Shown: one piece after another, positions 9,244 through 20,803 of the stretch | Layout: each line of letters begins with the position of its first letter | Position numbering within the stretch: position 1 is the stretch's first letter | From: JAJDTQ01 sp965204235 | GTDB lineage: Bacteria > Desulfobacterota > Binatia > UBA9968 > JAJDTQ01 | Assembly: GCA_965204235.1 (NCBI GenBank) | Contig: OZ241979.1 | Span: 2,108,001-2,172,000 of the forward strand | Reading direction: 5' to 3' | DNA length: 64,000 nt | Position numbers and translations under genes: made by a program | The notes under the pieces: generated by a model | What the model saw: the letters and a program-made list of their open reading frames with translations, nothing else | Database searches by the model: none | Told to the model about the DNA's origin: nothing

Positions 9244-9981
9244 GTGCTGGTCATACCCGCCATCGACATCAAGGACGGCCGTTGCGTCCGCCTGTACCAG
9301 GGCGACATGGACCGGGAGACGGTCTATTACGACCGGCCGCTGGACGCGGCGCGGCGCCTGGTGGACGAGGGCGCGCAGATGATCCACGTGGTGGATCTGA
9401 ACGGCGCGGTGGCCGGGCGTCCCGTGCACTTGGCGGAGTTGGCCGCCATCTGCGCCGAGTCCGGCGTTCCGGTGGAGGCGGGCGGGGGGCTGCGGACCCT
9501 GGAGGACATCGGGGAGGCCGTGGCCGCGGGCGCGGCGAGGGTGGTGCTGGGGACCCGGGCCTACGAGAGCCGGGACTTCGTGCGCCAAGCGTGCGAGCGC
9601 TTTCCGGGCCGGGTCGCGGCAGGCATCGACGCCCGCGCCGGGCGCGTGGCGGTAAGGGGCTGGCGCGAGGACACGGCCATGGACGCAGTGGAACTCGCCC
9701 GCCGGTGCGTGGAAGACGGCGCCCACCGCATCATCTACACCGACATCAGCCGCGACGGCACCGGTTCCGGCGTGAACGCGGAGCAGACCGTACGGGTGGC
9801 CCGGGCCGTGGAGGTCCCGGTGGTCGCCTCGGGCGGGGTCGGCTCGGTGGAAGACATCCGCGCGCTGGCCCGCCTGGAAGGCGAAGGCGTCGAGGGGGTG
9901 ATCGTGGGCCGCGCCCTCTACCGCGGCGCCTTCTCGTTGGCGGAAGCCATGGAGGCCGCGGGAGGCCCGCGTGCTCACTAG
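9244..9981 (+). CDS. hisA: ProFAR isomerase
   Basis: A TIM-barrel isomerase of 245 residues that converts ProFAR to PRFAR. The first catalytic aspartate is in VIPAIDIKDG (Asp8) and the second in YTDISRDGTGSG. Phosphate-binding loops VEAGGGLR and VASGGVGS are both present. Start GTG 9244. The gene overlaps hisF by 11 bases. The sequence is of the HisA type rather than the dual-function PriA type, judged by overall resemblance only. Confidence 0.94.
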   Translation: MLVIPAIDIKDGRCVRLYQGDMDRETVYYDRPLDAARRLVDEGAQMIHVVDLNGAVAGRPVHLAELAAICAESGVPVEAGGGLRTLEDIGEAVAAGAARVVLGTRAYESRDFVRQACERFPGRVAAGIDARAGRVAVRGWREDTAMDAVELARRCVEDGAHRIIYTDISRDGTGSGVNAEQTVRVARAVEVPVVASGGVGSVEDIRALARLEGEGVEGVIVGRALYRGAFSLAEAMEAAGGPRAH

Positions 9982-10735
9982 GCGCATCATCCCCTGTCTC
10001 GACGTGGACGCCGGCCGGGTGGTGAAGGGCACCCGGTTCGTGGACCTGCGCGACGCCGGGGACCCGGTGGAAGTCGCCCGGGCCTATGACGCCGCGGGCG
10101 CCGACGAGCTCTGCTTCCTGGACATCACCGCGTCCCACGAGAAGCGCGGGATCATCCTGGACGTGGTGGGGCGGACCGCGGACGAGGTCTTCATGCCCCT
10201 GACCGTGGGCGGGGGGGTTCGGGAGAACGCCGACATCCGCAGCCTGCTCAGGGCGGGCGCCGACAAGGTCTCCGTCAACACCGCGGCGGTGGCGCGTCCG
10301 GAGTTCGTCCGGGAAGCCGCTGAGACCTTCGGGAGCCAGTGCATCGTGGTGGCCATCGACGCCAAGCGGGTGGGGGACCATTGGGAGGTCTTCACCCACG
10401 GGGGCCGGAACCCCACCGGCATCGACGCGTGCGCGTGGGCCGAGCGCATGGCCCGGTACGGGGCCGGGGAGATCCTGCTCACCAGCATGGACCGGGACGG
10501 CACCAAGGAAGGCTACGACCTGCCCCTCACCCGGGCCATCGCGGACCGGGTCCCGGTCCCTCTCATCGCCTCGGGGGGCGTGGGCCGTCCGGAGCACCTC
10601 CGCGAGGGCTTCGTGGAAGGGCGCGCGAGCGCGGCCCTGGCCGCGTCCATCTTCCACTACGGGGAGTTCAGCATTGGGGAGTGCAAGCGCTACCTCCGGG
10701 AACGGGGTGTTCCGGTGCGCCTTCCCCAAGCGTGA
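9971..10735 (+). CDS. hisF: Imidazole glycerol phosphate synthase, cyclase subunit
   Basis: A TIM-barrel cyclase of 254 residues. The catalytic Asp11 is in IIPCLDVDAGRVVKG and the second aspartate, near 130, in VVAIDAKR; phosphate loops TVGGGVR and IASGGVG are present. It partners HisH. Start GTG 9971 lies within the hisA end, so translation is probably coupled. hisF is the last his gene here: hisG, hisC, hisE and hisI are not in the window. It ends 7 bases from the convergent trxB stop. Confidence 0.95.
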   Translation: MLTRRIIPCLDVDAGRVVKGTRFVDLRDAGDPVEVARAYDAAGADELCFLDITASHEKRGIILDVVGRTADEVFMPLTVGGGVRENADIRSLLRAGADKVSVNTAAVARPEFVREAAETFGSQCIVVAIDAKRVGDHWEVFTHGGRNPTGIDACAWAERMARYGAGEILLTSMDRDGTKEGYDLPLTRAIADRVPVPLIASGGVGRPEHLREGFVEGRASAALAASIFHYGEFSIGECKRYLRERGVPVRLPQA

Positions 10736-10742
10736 CGCCGGG

Positions 10743-11702
10743 TCAGCCGCTGCCGTCCAGATGGGTGAGGTAGCGCTCGGCGTCGATGGCGGCCATGCAG
10801 CCGCTGCCCGCGGCGGTGACCGCCTGGCGGTAGATGCGGTCCTGGACGTCGCCGCAGGCGAAGACCCCGTCCACCGTGGTCTTCGTGCCGTCGCGGGTCT
10901 CGATGTAGCCGAGCTCGTCCATTTCCAGGACCCCTTCGAAGATCCGCGAATTGGGTTGGTGGCCGATGGCGATGAACACGCCGTCGCAGGCGAACTCCTC
11001 CGCCTTGCCGGTCTTGCGGTTCCGCAGCGTCACGCCGGTGACGCCCCCGGCCAGCGGGTCCCCGTGGATGTCTTCCACGGTGGTGTCCCAGAGGAAGCCG
11101 ATCTTCGGGTTCGCCCGGGCCCGGTCCTGCATGATCTTCGAGGCCCGGAGCTCGTCACGGCGGTGCACCACGGTGACCTTGCTGGCGAACTTGGTGAGGA
11201 ACGCGGCTTCCTCCATGGCGGTGTCGCCGCCCCCCACCACGACGAGCTCCTTGTCCTTGAAGAAGAAGCCGTCGCAGGTGGCGCACGCGGAGACCCCGTG
11301 TCCCATGAGCCTGGCCTCGGAGTCGATCCCCAGCAACTTGGCGGTGGCGCCGGTGGCGATGATCAGCGCGTCGCAGGCGTAGCGGTCCTTGCCCGCGTGG
11401 ACCTCCATCGGGCGGTTCCCCATGTCCACCTCGGTCACGTCGCCGAACACGATCCTCGTGCCGAAGCGCTCCGCCTGCTTGCGGAACTGCTCCATCATGT
11501 CCGGCCCGAGTATGCCGTCGGGAAAACCGGGGTAGTTCTCCACGTCGGTGGTGATGGTCAACTGCCCGCCGGGCTGGGACCCCTCCACCACCAGCGGCCC
11601 CAGGTTCGCCCGGGCGGCATACAGGGCCGCGGTGAGGCCGGCCGCGCCCGAGCCGAGTATGATCACGCGGTAATGGTTCTGGTCTGCCATGCCTCCGTTC
11701 AT
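10743..11702 (-). CDS. trxB: Thioredoxin reductase
   Basis: A low-molecular-weight, NADPH-dependent FAD enzyme of about 319 residues. The FAD-binding GSGAAGLTAALYAARA, the redox-active pair Cys140-Ala-Thr-Cys143 (SACATCDGFFFKDK), the NADPH-binding VVGGGDTAMEEAAFL and the C-terminal FACGDVQD are all seen. It starts at ATG 11702 (MNGGMADQ); an alternative ATG 12 bases later has a GGAGG too close to serve it. Transcription converges on hisF. The role is to keep cytoplasmic thioredoxin reduced. Confidence 0.93.
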   Translation of the reverse strand: MNGGMADQNHYRVIILGSGAAGLTAALYAARANLGPLVVEGSQPGGQLTITTDVENYPGFPDGILGPDMMEQFRKQAERFGTRIVFGDVTEVDMGNRPMEVHAGKDRYACDALIIATGATAKLLGIDSEARLMGHGVSACATCDGFFFKDKELVVVGGGDTAMEEAAFLTKFASKVTVVHRRDELRASKIMQDRARANPKIGFLWDTTVEDIHGDPLAGGVTGVTLRNRKTGKAEEFACDGVFIAIGHQPNSRIFEGVLEMDELGYIETRDGTKTTVDGVFACGDVQDRIYRQAVTAAGSGCMAAIDAERYLTHLDGSG

Positions 11703-12041
11703 ACCACACGGGCGGGCCGTGGGACAGTTGCGGCCCGCGTTGCCGAGGATGCCCGTCCTTCAGGAATTCGTGTAGGTATTGGGGAGAACTCCGGTTCCCT
11801 CTTTCCTTGAGGGGAGGGAACGCTACGCCCGTGAAATCCTGCCATACAAGGGCCGGCAGGCAGCAAGCCGGGGGGCGGGCGTCACAGATAGCAAGGTCTG
11901 CGGAGCCTGCCTTGGAAAGAAGCCCTTGGCGCTGGCATTCGTGGGCCGCGGATGCTATACTTCACTCCGAGGTCGCGAGTTCCTTTCCTCTCACTTTTCG
12001 TCAATCCACAAAAGGCCGAAGGACAGCATAGTTCAACCATT
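11703..12041. other. Divergent trxB-gyrB intergenic region
   Basis: 339 bases without a convincing gene. It contains a weak family B-like palindrome (11799-11823), followed by a stretch at 11829-11860 loosely similar to the 34-bp inverted repeat near 32.9 and 42.6 kb, and a candidate gyrB promoter at 11932-11961. Short open frames of 74 and 88 codons cross it but show no family resemblance or coding bias. Confidence 0.5.
11932..11961 (+). promoter_or_regulatory. Candidate gyrB promoter
   Basis: A -35-like CTGGCA (11932-11937), an 18-base spacer and -10 TATACT (11956-11961) preceded by an extended -10 TGC. The leader to the gyrB ATG is about 75 bases. Supercoiling-sensitive control is common for gyrase promoters but cannot be read from the sequence. 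Confidence 0.45.
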
Positions 12042-14480
12042 ATGATAACTTCTTCCCAGTCCGACTACAAAGCCGACAAGATCAAGGTTCTGGAGGGGCT
12101 GGAAGCGGTACGGAAACGCCCCGGCATGTACATCGGAGACACGTCCGAGCGGGGTCTCCACCACTTGGTCTATGAGATCGTCGATAACTCCATCGACGAG
12201 TCGCTGGCCGGCCAGTGCGACCGCATCCACATCGTCATCCACATCGACAACAGCGTCACGGTGGTGGACAACGGCCGCGGCATCCCGGTGGACATCCATG
12301 CCACCGAGAAGCTGCCGGCCGCGGAGGTGGTGCTCACCAAGCTGCACGCGGGCGGCAAGTTCGACAAGGGCGCCTACAAGGTCTCCGGCGGCCTGCACGG
12401 GGTGGGGCTGTCGGTGGTCAACGCCCTGGCCGAGAGCCTGGAGGTCGAGATCAAGCGCGACGGCCGGGTGTATCAGCAGGCCTACCGGCGGGGCGTGCCC
12501 GAGGCGCCGCTCAAGGAGATGGGCGCCACCGGGGAACGGGGGACCCGGATCACGTTCAAGCCGGACTCCACCGTGTTCGAGACGGTGGACCTCAGCTTCG
12601 ACGTGCTGTCCCAGCGGCTCCGGGAGCTGGCGTTCCTGAACCGGGGCCTGCGCATCATCATCGAGGACGAACGCCACGAAAAGGAGCACGAGTTCTTCTA
12701 CGAGGGCGGCATCGTCTCGTTCGTCGAGCACCTGAACCGGGTGAAGACCGCGGTCCATTCCAGGGTCATCTACGTCCAGGGCGAGAAGGACGGCATCGAC
12801 GTGGAGATCGCCTTGCAGTGGAACGACGGCTACTCCGAGACCGTCTATTCCTTCGCCAACAACATCAACACCACCGAAGGGGGCACCCACCTGAGCGGGT
12901 TCAAGGCGGCGTTGACCCGCACCATCAACAACTACGCCGCCAACTCCAACCTGCTCAAGAAGGGCGAGGACAACCTCCAGGGAGACGACGTCCGCGAGGG
13001 GTTGACCGGGGTCATCAGCGTCAAGGTGCCGGAGCCCCAGTTCGAGGGACAGACCAAGACCCGGCTGGGGAACAGCGACGTCAAGGGGGTCGTGGAGACG
13101 CTCATCAACGACAGGCTCGCCACCTATTTCGCCGAGCACCCGGGGGACGCCAAGAAGATCGTCTCCAAGGGCATCGAGGCCGCGCGGGTGCGTGAGGCGA
13201 CCCGCAAGGCCAAGGATCTCGCCCGGCGCAAGGGCGTCCTGGACTCGGCTTCGTTGCCGGGCAAGCTGGCGGACTGCCAGGAGCGCGACCCCGCGTTGAG
13301 CGAGATCTTCCTGGTGGAGGGCGATTCCGCGGGGGGCTCGGCCAAGCAGGGGCGGGACCGGCGCAACCAGGCCATCCTCCCGCTCAAGGGCAAGATCCTG
13401 AACGTGGAGAAGGCGCGCTTCGACAAGATGCTGTCTTCCCAGGAGATCCGCCTGATGCTGACGGCTCTGGGAGCCGGCGTCAAGGACGACTACAACTGGG
13501 AGAAGCTCCGCTACCACAAGGTCATCATCATGACGGACGCGGACGTGGACGGCTCCCACATACGGACGCTGTTGCTCACGTTCTTCTACCGCCAGATCCC
13601 CGACCTGGTGGAGAAAGGCTACCTGTACATCGCCCAGCCGCCGCTGTACAAGGTGAAACGCGGCAAGCAGGAGCGCTACCTGAAGGACGAGAACAGCCTG
13701 GAGGACTACCTCATCGAGAAGGGCACCGAGAACCTCCGGGTCCGCTCAGCGGAGCACGGCGGGAACGGCGGCGGGCGCGCCGGCGAAGTCAGGGGGGCGG
13801 CGCTCCAGGCCTTCGTCAAGAAGGTCGTGCGCGTGGACAAGCTGCTCCAGTTGATGGCCAGGAAGCACAAGGAGCGCTCGCTGGTGGAGGCGTTGCTGCA
13901 TTCCGACTTCAGCGAGGGGCGCCTGGAGGACCGGGCGGAGTTGGAGGCCCTGGGCGTCGAGCTCGCCTCCCACGTCAACCTGCTGGCGCCGGAGCTCGCG
14001 CCGTTCTCCGGCGAGGTGGAGCCGGACTCCGAGCACAACTGCTGGAGGCTCGTGTGCTCCACCCGGTCCAACGGCAGCGGCATCCGCACGGTCATCGACC
14101 GGGAGTTCCTGACCAGCCCCGAGTACCGGGAGCTCAAGCGGCTCCACTCCGAGTTGTTGGGCGCCGGGCACTCGCCGTTCGTGGTGGAGGACGGCGACCG
14201 CGCCAGCGGGCTGCGTTCCCACAAGGACCTCCTGGAGTTCGTCATGGACCGGGGCAAGAAGGGGCAGTACATCCAGAGGTACAAGGGCCTGGGGGAGATG
14301 AACCCGGAACAGCTCTGGGAGACCACCATGGACCCCGAGTCCCGGGTGTTGCTGCAGGTGCGCATCGAGGACGGCGTCCAGGCCGACGACATCTTCTCCA
14401 CGCTCATGGGAGACCACGTGGAGCCCCGCCGGAAGTTCATCGAGGACAAGGCCCTGACGGTGCGCAACCTCGACGTCTAG
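12042..14480 (+). CDS. gyrB: DNA gyrase subunit B
   Basis: GyrB of 812 residues, the ATPase half of the gyrase A2B2 complex. It shows the GHKL ATP-binding elements (IVDNSIDE, DNGRGIPV, GGLHGVGLSVVNAL), the TOPRIM EGDSAGGSAKQGRDR and TDADVDGSHIRTLLL, and the C-terminal QRYKGLGEMNPEQLWETTMD. An extra domain interrupts TOPRIM, as in the long enterobacterial-type GyrB. ATG 12042 gives the family start (SDYKADKIKVLEGLEAVRKRPGMYIG); no strong Shine-Dalgarno is visible. gyrA follows 78 bases later in the same direction. Confidence 0.96.
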   Translation: MITSSQSDYKADKIKVLEGLEAVRKRPGMYIGDTSERGLHHLVYEIVDNSIDESLAGQCDRIHIVIHIDNSVTVVDNGRGIPVDIHATEKLPAAEVVLTKLHAGGKFDKGAYKVSGGLHGVGLSVVNALAESLEVEIKRDGRVYQQAYRRGVPEAPLKEMGATGERGTRITFKPDSTVFETVDLSFDVLSQRLRELAFLNRGLRIIIEDERHEKEHEFFYEGGIVSFVEHLNRVKTAVHSRVIYVQGEKDGIDVEIALQWNDGYSETVYSFANNINTTEGGTHLSGFKAALTRTINNYAANSNLLKKGEDNLQGDDVREGLTGVISVKVPEPQFEGQTKTRLGNSDVKGVVETLINDRLATYFAEHPGDAKKIVSKGIEAARVREATRKAKDLARRKGVLDSASLPGKLADCQERDPALSEIFLVEGDSAGGSAKQGRDRRNQAILPLKGKILNVEKARFDKMLSSQEIRLMLTALGAGVKDDYNWEKLRYHKVIIMTDADVDGSHIRTLLLTFFYRQIPDLVEKGYLYIAQPPLYKVKRGKQERYLKDENSLEDYLIEKGTENLRVRSAEHGGNGGGRAGEVRGAALQAFVKKVVRVDKLLQLMARKHKERSLVEALLHSDFSEGRLEDRAELEALGVELASHVNLLAPELAPFSGEVEPDSEHNCWRLVCSTRSNGSGIRTVIDREFLTSPEYRELKRLHSELLGAGHSPFVVEDGDRASGLRSHKDLLEFVMDRGKKGQYIQRYKGLGEMNPEQLWETTMDPESRVLLQVRIEDGVQADDIFSTLMGDHVEPRRKFIEDKALTVRNLDV

Positions 14481-14558
14481 ACCTTCGCCCGTGTCGCCCT
14501 CTCCAACCTGTCGGTCCGCCGCCGCCGCGTCTCCGCCGCCATCGCCGAGCCTCTGACC

Positions 14559-16994
<2,436 letters not shown>

Positions 16995-17097
16995 AGAGGC
17001 GGCGGACGACGGACCCCTGGCGAAACGTAGTCCGACGTTCCGCGTGAAAGCGTAACCGGTCCCTGCCGACTCCCGGTCCGTTCGCTGGAACCCCGGC

Positions 17098-18096
17098 ATG
17101 TCCATCGGCGTCATCGGCGCAGGGGGGTGGGGCACGGCCCTGGCGGTGCTGCTGTGCAGGAAGCACGCGGACGTCTCCCTGTGGTGCAACTCCGAGGAAA
17201 CGTTCGCGCGCATACGCGAGACCGGCGAGAACGCGACCTACCTGCCCGACGTCAAACTGCCCGCGCACCTTCGGATCACTCGTTCGCTGGAGACAGCGGC
17301 TTCCGGTCGGGAGCTGCTCGTCTGCGTGACGCCGTCGCACTTCCTGCGCGGGGTGATGAGCGGGGCGGCGCCGTTCGTCGCACCGGAGACCGTCGTGGCG
17401 TGCGGCTCCAAGGGCCTGGAGGAGGCGACCCTGAAGACCATGGGCGAGGTCCTGGCGGAGGTCCTGGGCCGCGGCCGGCGGTACGCGTTCCTGTCCGGGC
17501 CGACCTTCGCCCTGGAGGTGGCCAAGGGGCTGCCCGCGGCCCTGACCGCGGCCAGCGCCGACCTCGACGTGGCGCGGAGCGTGCAACGGAGCGTCGGCTG
17601 CCCGGAGTTGCGGGTCTATACCTCCACGGACGTGCTGGGAGTCCAGATGGGCGGCGTGATCAAGAACGTCATCGCCATCGCCGCGGGCGTCAGCGACGGC
17701 CTGGAACTCGGCCACAACGCCCGGGCCGCCCTGGTTACGCGAGGGCTGACCGAAATGACCCGGCTCGCCGCGAAGATGGGCGCCGACCCGGTCACCCTGT
17801 CCGGCCTCCCGGGCCTGGGCGACCTGGTGTTGACCTGCACCGGCCGCCTGAGCCGCAACCGCCAGGTCGGTTTCGAGCTCGGGCGGGGACGCCGTCTCTC
17901 GGACGTGGTGGCCGGGACCCGGATGGTGGCCGAAGGCGTCCGCAACACGCGCACGGTCCATGGCCTCGCCCGGCGTTTCGGAGTCGAGATGCCCATCGTG
18001 GAGCAGATGTACCGGGTGCTGTACGAGGACAAGGACCCCATGCAGGCGGTGCGCGACCTCATGGGCCGAACCCAGAGGGCCGAGGCGGACGACTGA
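17098..18096 (+). CDS. gpsA: NAD(P)-dependent glycerol-3-phosphate dehydrogenase
   Basis: GpsA of 332 residues reduces dihydroxyacetone phosphate to sn-glycerol-3-phosphate, the backbone for phospholipids. The N-terminal Rossmann motif IGVIGAGGWGTALAVLL, the substrate-site SGPTFALEVAKGLPAA, and the catalytic lysine in GGVIKNVIAIAAG are present, with the C-domain SGLPGLGDLVLTCT. Start ATG 17098. It is the last gene of the gyrB-gyrA-gpsA run before a 219-base gap. Confidence 0.94.
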   Translation: MSIGVIGAGGWGTALAVLLCRKHADVSLWCNSEETFARIRETGENATYLPDVKLPAHLRITRSLETAASGRELLVCVTPSHFLRGVMSGAAPFVAPETVVACGSKGLEEATLKTMGEVLAEVLGRGRRYAFLSGPTFALEVAKGLPAALTAASADLDVARSVQRSVGCPELRVYTSTDVLGVQMGGVIKNVIAIAAGVSDGLELGHNARAALVTRGLTEMTRLAAKMGADPVTLSGLPGLGDLVLTCTGRLSRNRQVGFELGRGRRLSDVVAGTRMVAEGVRNTRTVHGLARRFGVEMPIVEQMYRVLYEDKDPMQAVRDLMGRTQRAEADD

Positions 18097-18315
18097 CGGA
18101 GGCGGGGATTGGGATTCGGCGAGTGAACCGATCCTTTCCGGAACCCGTGCGACTCGGAACGCGGCGCCGACCGTTCGCCTGCTCGGAGAGGCTCCCGGGC
18201 GGCCGCGGCGCGCCATGCCTCTCCGGAGGGGGCCCGGCGCCGCGGCAACGATTGACTCTACCGCGTCGATCTCATAGGTTCCGTTGCATCCCGTTCCGCT
18301 GCCGGAGGACGAAGC

Positions 18316-19467
18316 ATGAGCCGACTGCCCGTCATCGACGCCGACTCCCACGTGGAGGAGTGCGAGGCCACCTGGTCGTACCTGGATCCCCGGTTCCGGG
18401 AGCGACGGCCCATCCACCTGAACCTAGCCGGTACCCCCGGCCTGCCGCGGAACGACAGCTACTGGCTCATCGACGGCCGCATCCACGCCCGTCCGGGAAT
18501 GCCCGGCAGCACCCAGAGCGGCAGCCCGGTGTCGTCCACCCTGGCCAGGGAGAAGGACTTCTCCGCGGGCAGCCAGACCCTCGACGACGTCCCCGAGCGG
18601 CTGCGCGACATGGACAAGCTGGGCATCGACGTCTCGGTGCTCTTTCCCACCGCGGTCCTCACCCACCTGACCCCGGATCCGGACTTCGAGGCCGCGCTGA
18701 TGCGCAGCTACAACACCTGGGTCGCCGAGCGGTGCGCGGAGGCCCCCGACCGTCTGAAATGGGGCGCCCTGATCCCCATGCGCCACGTTCCCGAGGCCGT
18801 AGCCGAGATACGCCGGGCCAAGGAGCTGGGGGCCCGGTGCGTGTTCAGCCTCGGCACCGCGGGCGACAAGCTGCTCCACCACCCGAGCCACGACCCCGTG
18901 TACGCCGCCCTGGTGGAGCATGACCTGCCCTTCTGCATCCACGTGGGATGGAGCCACCCGGGCCTGATGGAAAGCTGCAACGACGTGTACGAGTCCTTCA
19001 TGCTCAGCTTCACCCTGCCGGTCATGATGGGTTTCTTCAGCATGACCGGGGGCGGCGTGCTGGACCGGTTCCCGAGCCTGAAGGCGGCGTTCCTGGAAGC
19101 CGGCGGCGACTGGGTTCCCTACGTGACCGACCGCATGCGCCGCTACTACGACGTCGCCATCGTCAACGGTCGGCCGGTGCCCGAGCGGCACGCCGCGGAC
19201 TACCTCGCGGAAGGCAACCTCTACCTCACCGCGGAGGGGGACGAACGGCTGCTGACCACCGTCATCGAGGTCATGGGCGAGGACCAGGTGTGCGTCTCCG
19301 CGGACGTGCCGCATCCCGAAGCACGGGAGAACTGCATGGCCGAAATCGCCGAGCGCACCGACGTCCCGGACTCGGTGAAGGAGAAGATCCTCACCCATAA
19401 CCCCGCGCGTCTCTTCGACATCGACCTGGCGGGTTACCGGCAACGCCCCGCGCGCGCCACCGCCTGA
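18316..19467 (+). CDS. Amidohydrolase family 2 (metal-dependent hydrolase/decarboxylase)
   Basis: A 383-residue TIM-barrel protein of the amidohydrolase_2 group, which includes ACMSD and resorcylate-type decarboxylases. The metal-binding DADSHVEE is at residues 8-15; further ligands are probably His in FCIHVGWSHPG and the aspartate in VSADVPHPEA. The start at 18316 has GGAGGA upstream. There is no signal peptide. Two MFS carriers follow within 10 and 31 bases, suggesting uptake and breakdown of a carboxylated or aromatic compound. A TTGACT at 18252 could be a -35, but its -10 is poor. Confidence 0.82.
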   Translation: MSRLPVIDADSHVEECEATWSYLDPRFRERRPIHLNLAGTPGLPRNDSYWLIDGRIHARPGMPGSTQSGSPVSSTLAREKDFSAGSQTLDDVPERLRDMDKLGIDVSVLFPTAVLTHLTPDPDFEAALMRSYNTWVAERCAEAPDRLKWGALIPMRHVPEAVAEIRRAKELGARCVFSLGTAGDKLLHHPSHDPVYAALVEHDLPFCIHVGWSHPGLMESCNDVYESFMLSFTLPVMMGFFSMTGGGVLDRFPSLKAAFLEAGGDWVPYVTDRMRRYYDVAIVNGRPVPERHAADYLAEGNLYLTAEGDERLLTTVIEVMGEDQVCVSADVPHPEARENCMAEIAERTDVPDSVKEKILTHNPARLFDIDLAGYRQRPARATA

Positions 19468-19476
19468 CGCACCGCC

Positions 19477-20772
19477 TTGGCTCGCGATGTCACAGGCGCC
19501 GGGGGAAGGCCCCGTCCGTTCTACGGCTGGTACATCGTAGGTACCGGCTTCCTGGCCAACATCTCCTGCGCGTTCTTCCTCTCCAGCACCCTCAGCGTCT
19601 TCCTCAAGTCGGTCACCGCGGACCTGGGGGTGTCCAGGGGGGTCTTCTCGTTGATGCGCTCCGGCGAGCACTTCCTGTACGCGCTCATGACCCCGTGGGT
19701 GGGGTCCCGGCTGGACCGTTACGGACCCCGCTGGATGATGGTAACGGGATCCGTCCTCTCCACCGCGGGTTTCCTCCTCCTCGGACACGTGCAGAGCTTC
19801 TGGCAGTTCGCCTCGGTGCGGATGACCTTCGCGGCCGTGGGACACGCGCTGGTCTGCTACTTCGTGGTCAACGTCACGGTCTCCCGCTGGTTCGTCAGGA
19901 AGAGAGGGCGCGCCCTGGCCATGGCCCACATGGGGCACGGACTGGCCAAGGTAATCATTTCGATGGTGGTGGCCTGGCTGCTGCTGCTCATCGGATGGCG
20001 CCGGATATGGACCCTGTTCGGGGTGCTGGCGTTCGTGCTCGCGGTCATCCCGGTGGCGGTCTTCATGCGCCGGAGCCCCGAGGACATGGGGCTTCATCCC
20101 GACGGCGCCGCGGGACCCGCGACGCCGGACGGGGGTCCGCGGACCCTGAAGGCCGCGGAAGGGGCGGGACCCGACATCCGCTGGACGCGCAGGGAGGTGA
20201 TGCGCACCTCCACCTTCTGGCTCATCGTCTTCATATTCGGCATGGTGGACGTGGGCATCACCGGCCTCAACCTCCACGCGGTCTCATACGTGTCGGACCT
20301 GGGGTACCCCACGTTCCTGGCGGCCTCGGTGATGACCGTGATCGCGGGCACCCAACTGGCCTCGAGCCTGCTCTGGGGCTTCGTCAGCGAGCGCGTGAGC
20401 GTCAGGAAGGTCACCTCGATGCTGTTCCTGATCGAGGCCGCGGGGCTGGCGGTGGCCGTCACCGCGGGAAACCTGTGGTTCATCTACCTGGGGTTCTTCC
20501 TCTACGGCGCGGGGCTGGGGGGCGTGCAGATCCTGGAGGAGGTCCTGTGGGCCAACTACTTCGGCCGGGTCTCCCTCGGCACCGTCCGCGGCGCCAGCTT
20601 GCAGATCGTGCTGCTGTTCGGACTGTGCGGTCCTCCCTTCTTCGGCTTCCTCTTCGACTACACGGGCACCTACCGGATCTCCTTCCTGCTGTTCATGGCG
20701 GCGCTGCTGGCGTCGGCCACCCTGACCCTGATGATACGGAGGCCCCGCGCGCCTGCGAGGAGCGGCGCGTGA
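19477..20772 (+). CDS. MFS transporter (monocarboxylate / oxalate-formate type), paralogue 1
   Basis: A 12-helix major facilitator of 431 residues. The N-terminal FYGWYIVGTGFL, the loop-2/3 region WVGSRLDRYGPRWMM and the central cytoplasmic loop with MRRSPEDMGLHPDG are typical of the OFA/MCT-like branch. The start is TTG 19477, 9 bases after the amidohydrolase stop, so it is probably cotranscribed. It is closely similar along its whole length to the next gene, pointing to a tandem duplication. The substrate is likely an organic anion, inferred from the branch and neighbours. Confidence 0.85.
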   Translation: MARDVTGAGGRPRPFYGWYIVGTGFLANISCAFFLSSTLSVFLKSVTADLGVSRGVFSLMRSGEHFLYALMTPWVGSRLDRYGPRWMMVTGSVLSTAGFLLLGHVQSFWQFASVRMTFAAVGHALVCYFVVNVTVSRWFVRKRGRALAMAHMGHGLAKVIISMVVAWLLLLIGWRRIWTLFGVLAFVLAVIPVAVFMRRSPEDMGLHPDGAAGPATPDGGPRTLKAAEGAGPDIRWTRREVMRTSTFWLIVFIFGMVDVGITGLNLHAVSYVSDLGYPTFLAASVMTVIAGTQLASSLLWGFVSERVSVRKVTSMLFLIEAAGLAVAVTAGNLWFIYLGFFLYGAGLGGVQILEEVLWANYFGRVSLGTVRGASLQIVLLFGLCGPPFFGFLFDYTGTYRISFLLFMAALLASATLTLMIRRPRAPARSGA

Positions 20773-20803
20773 CCGCGGCGCCGCGGAGCGACCCACACGG
20801 AAC

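Noticed and set aside
11779..12045. Small open frames upstream of gyrB
   Set aside because: They cross a repeat and the candidate promoter, overlap the gyrB start, and show no family resemblance or ribosome-binding site.
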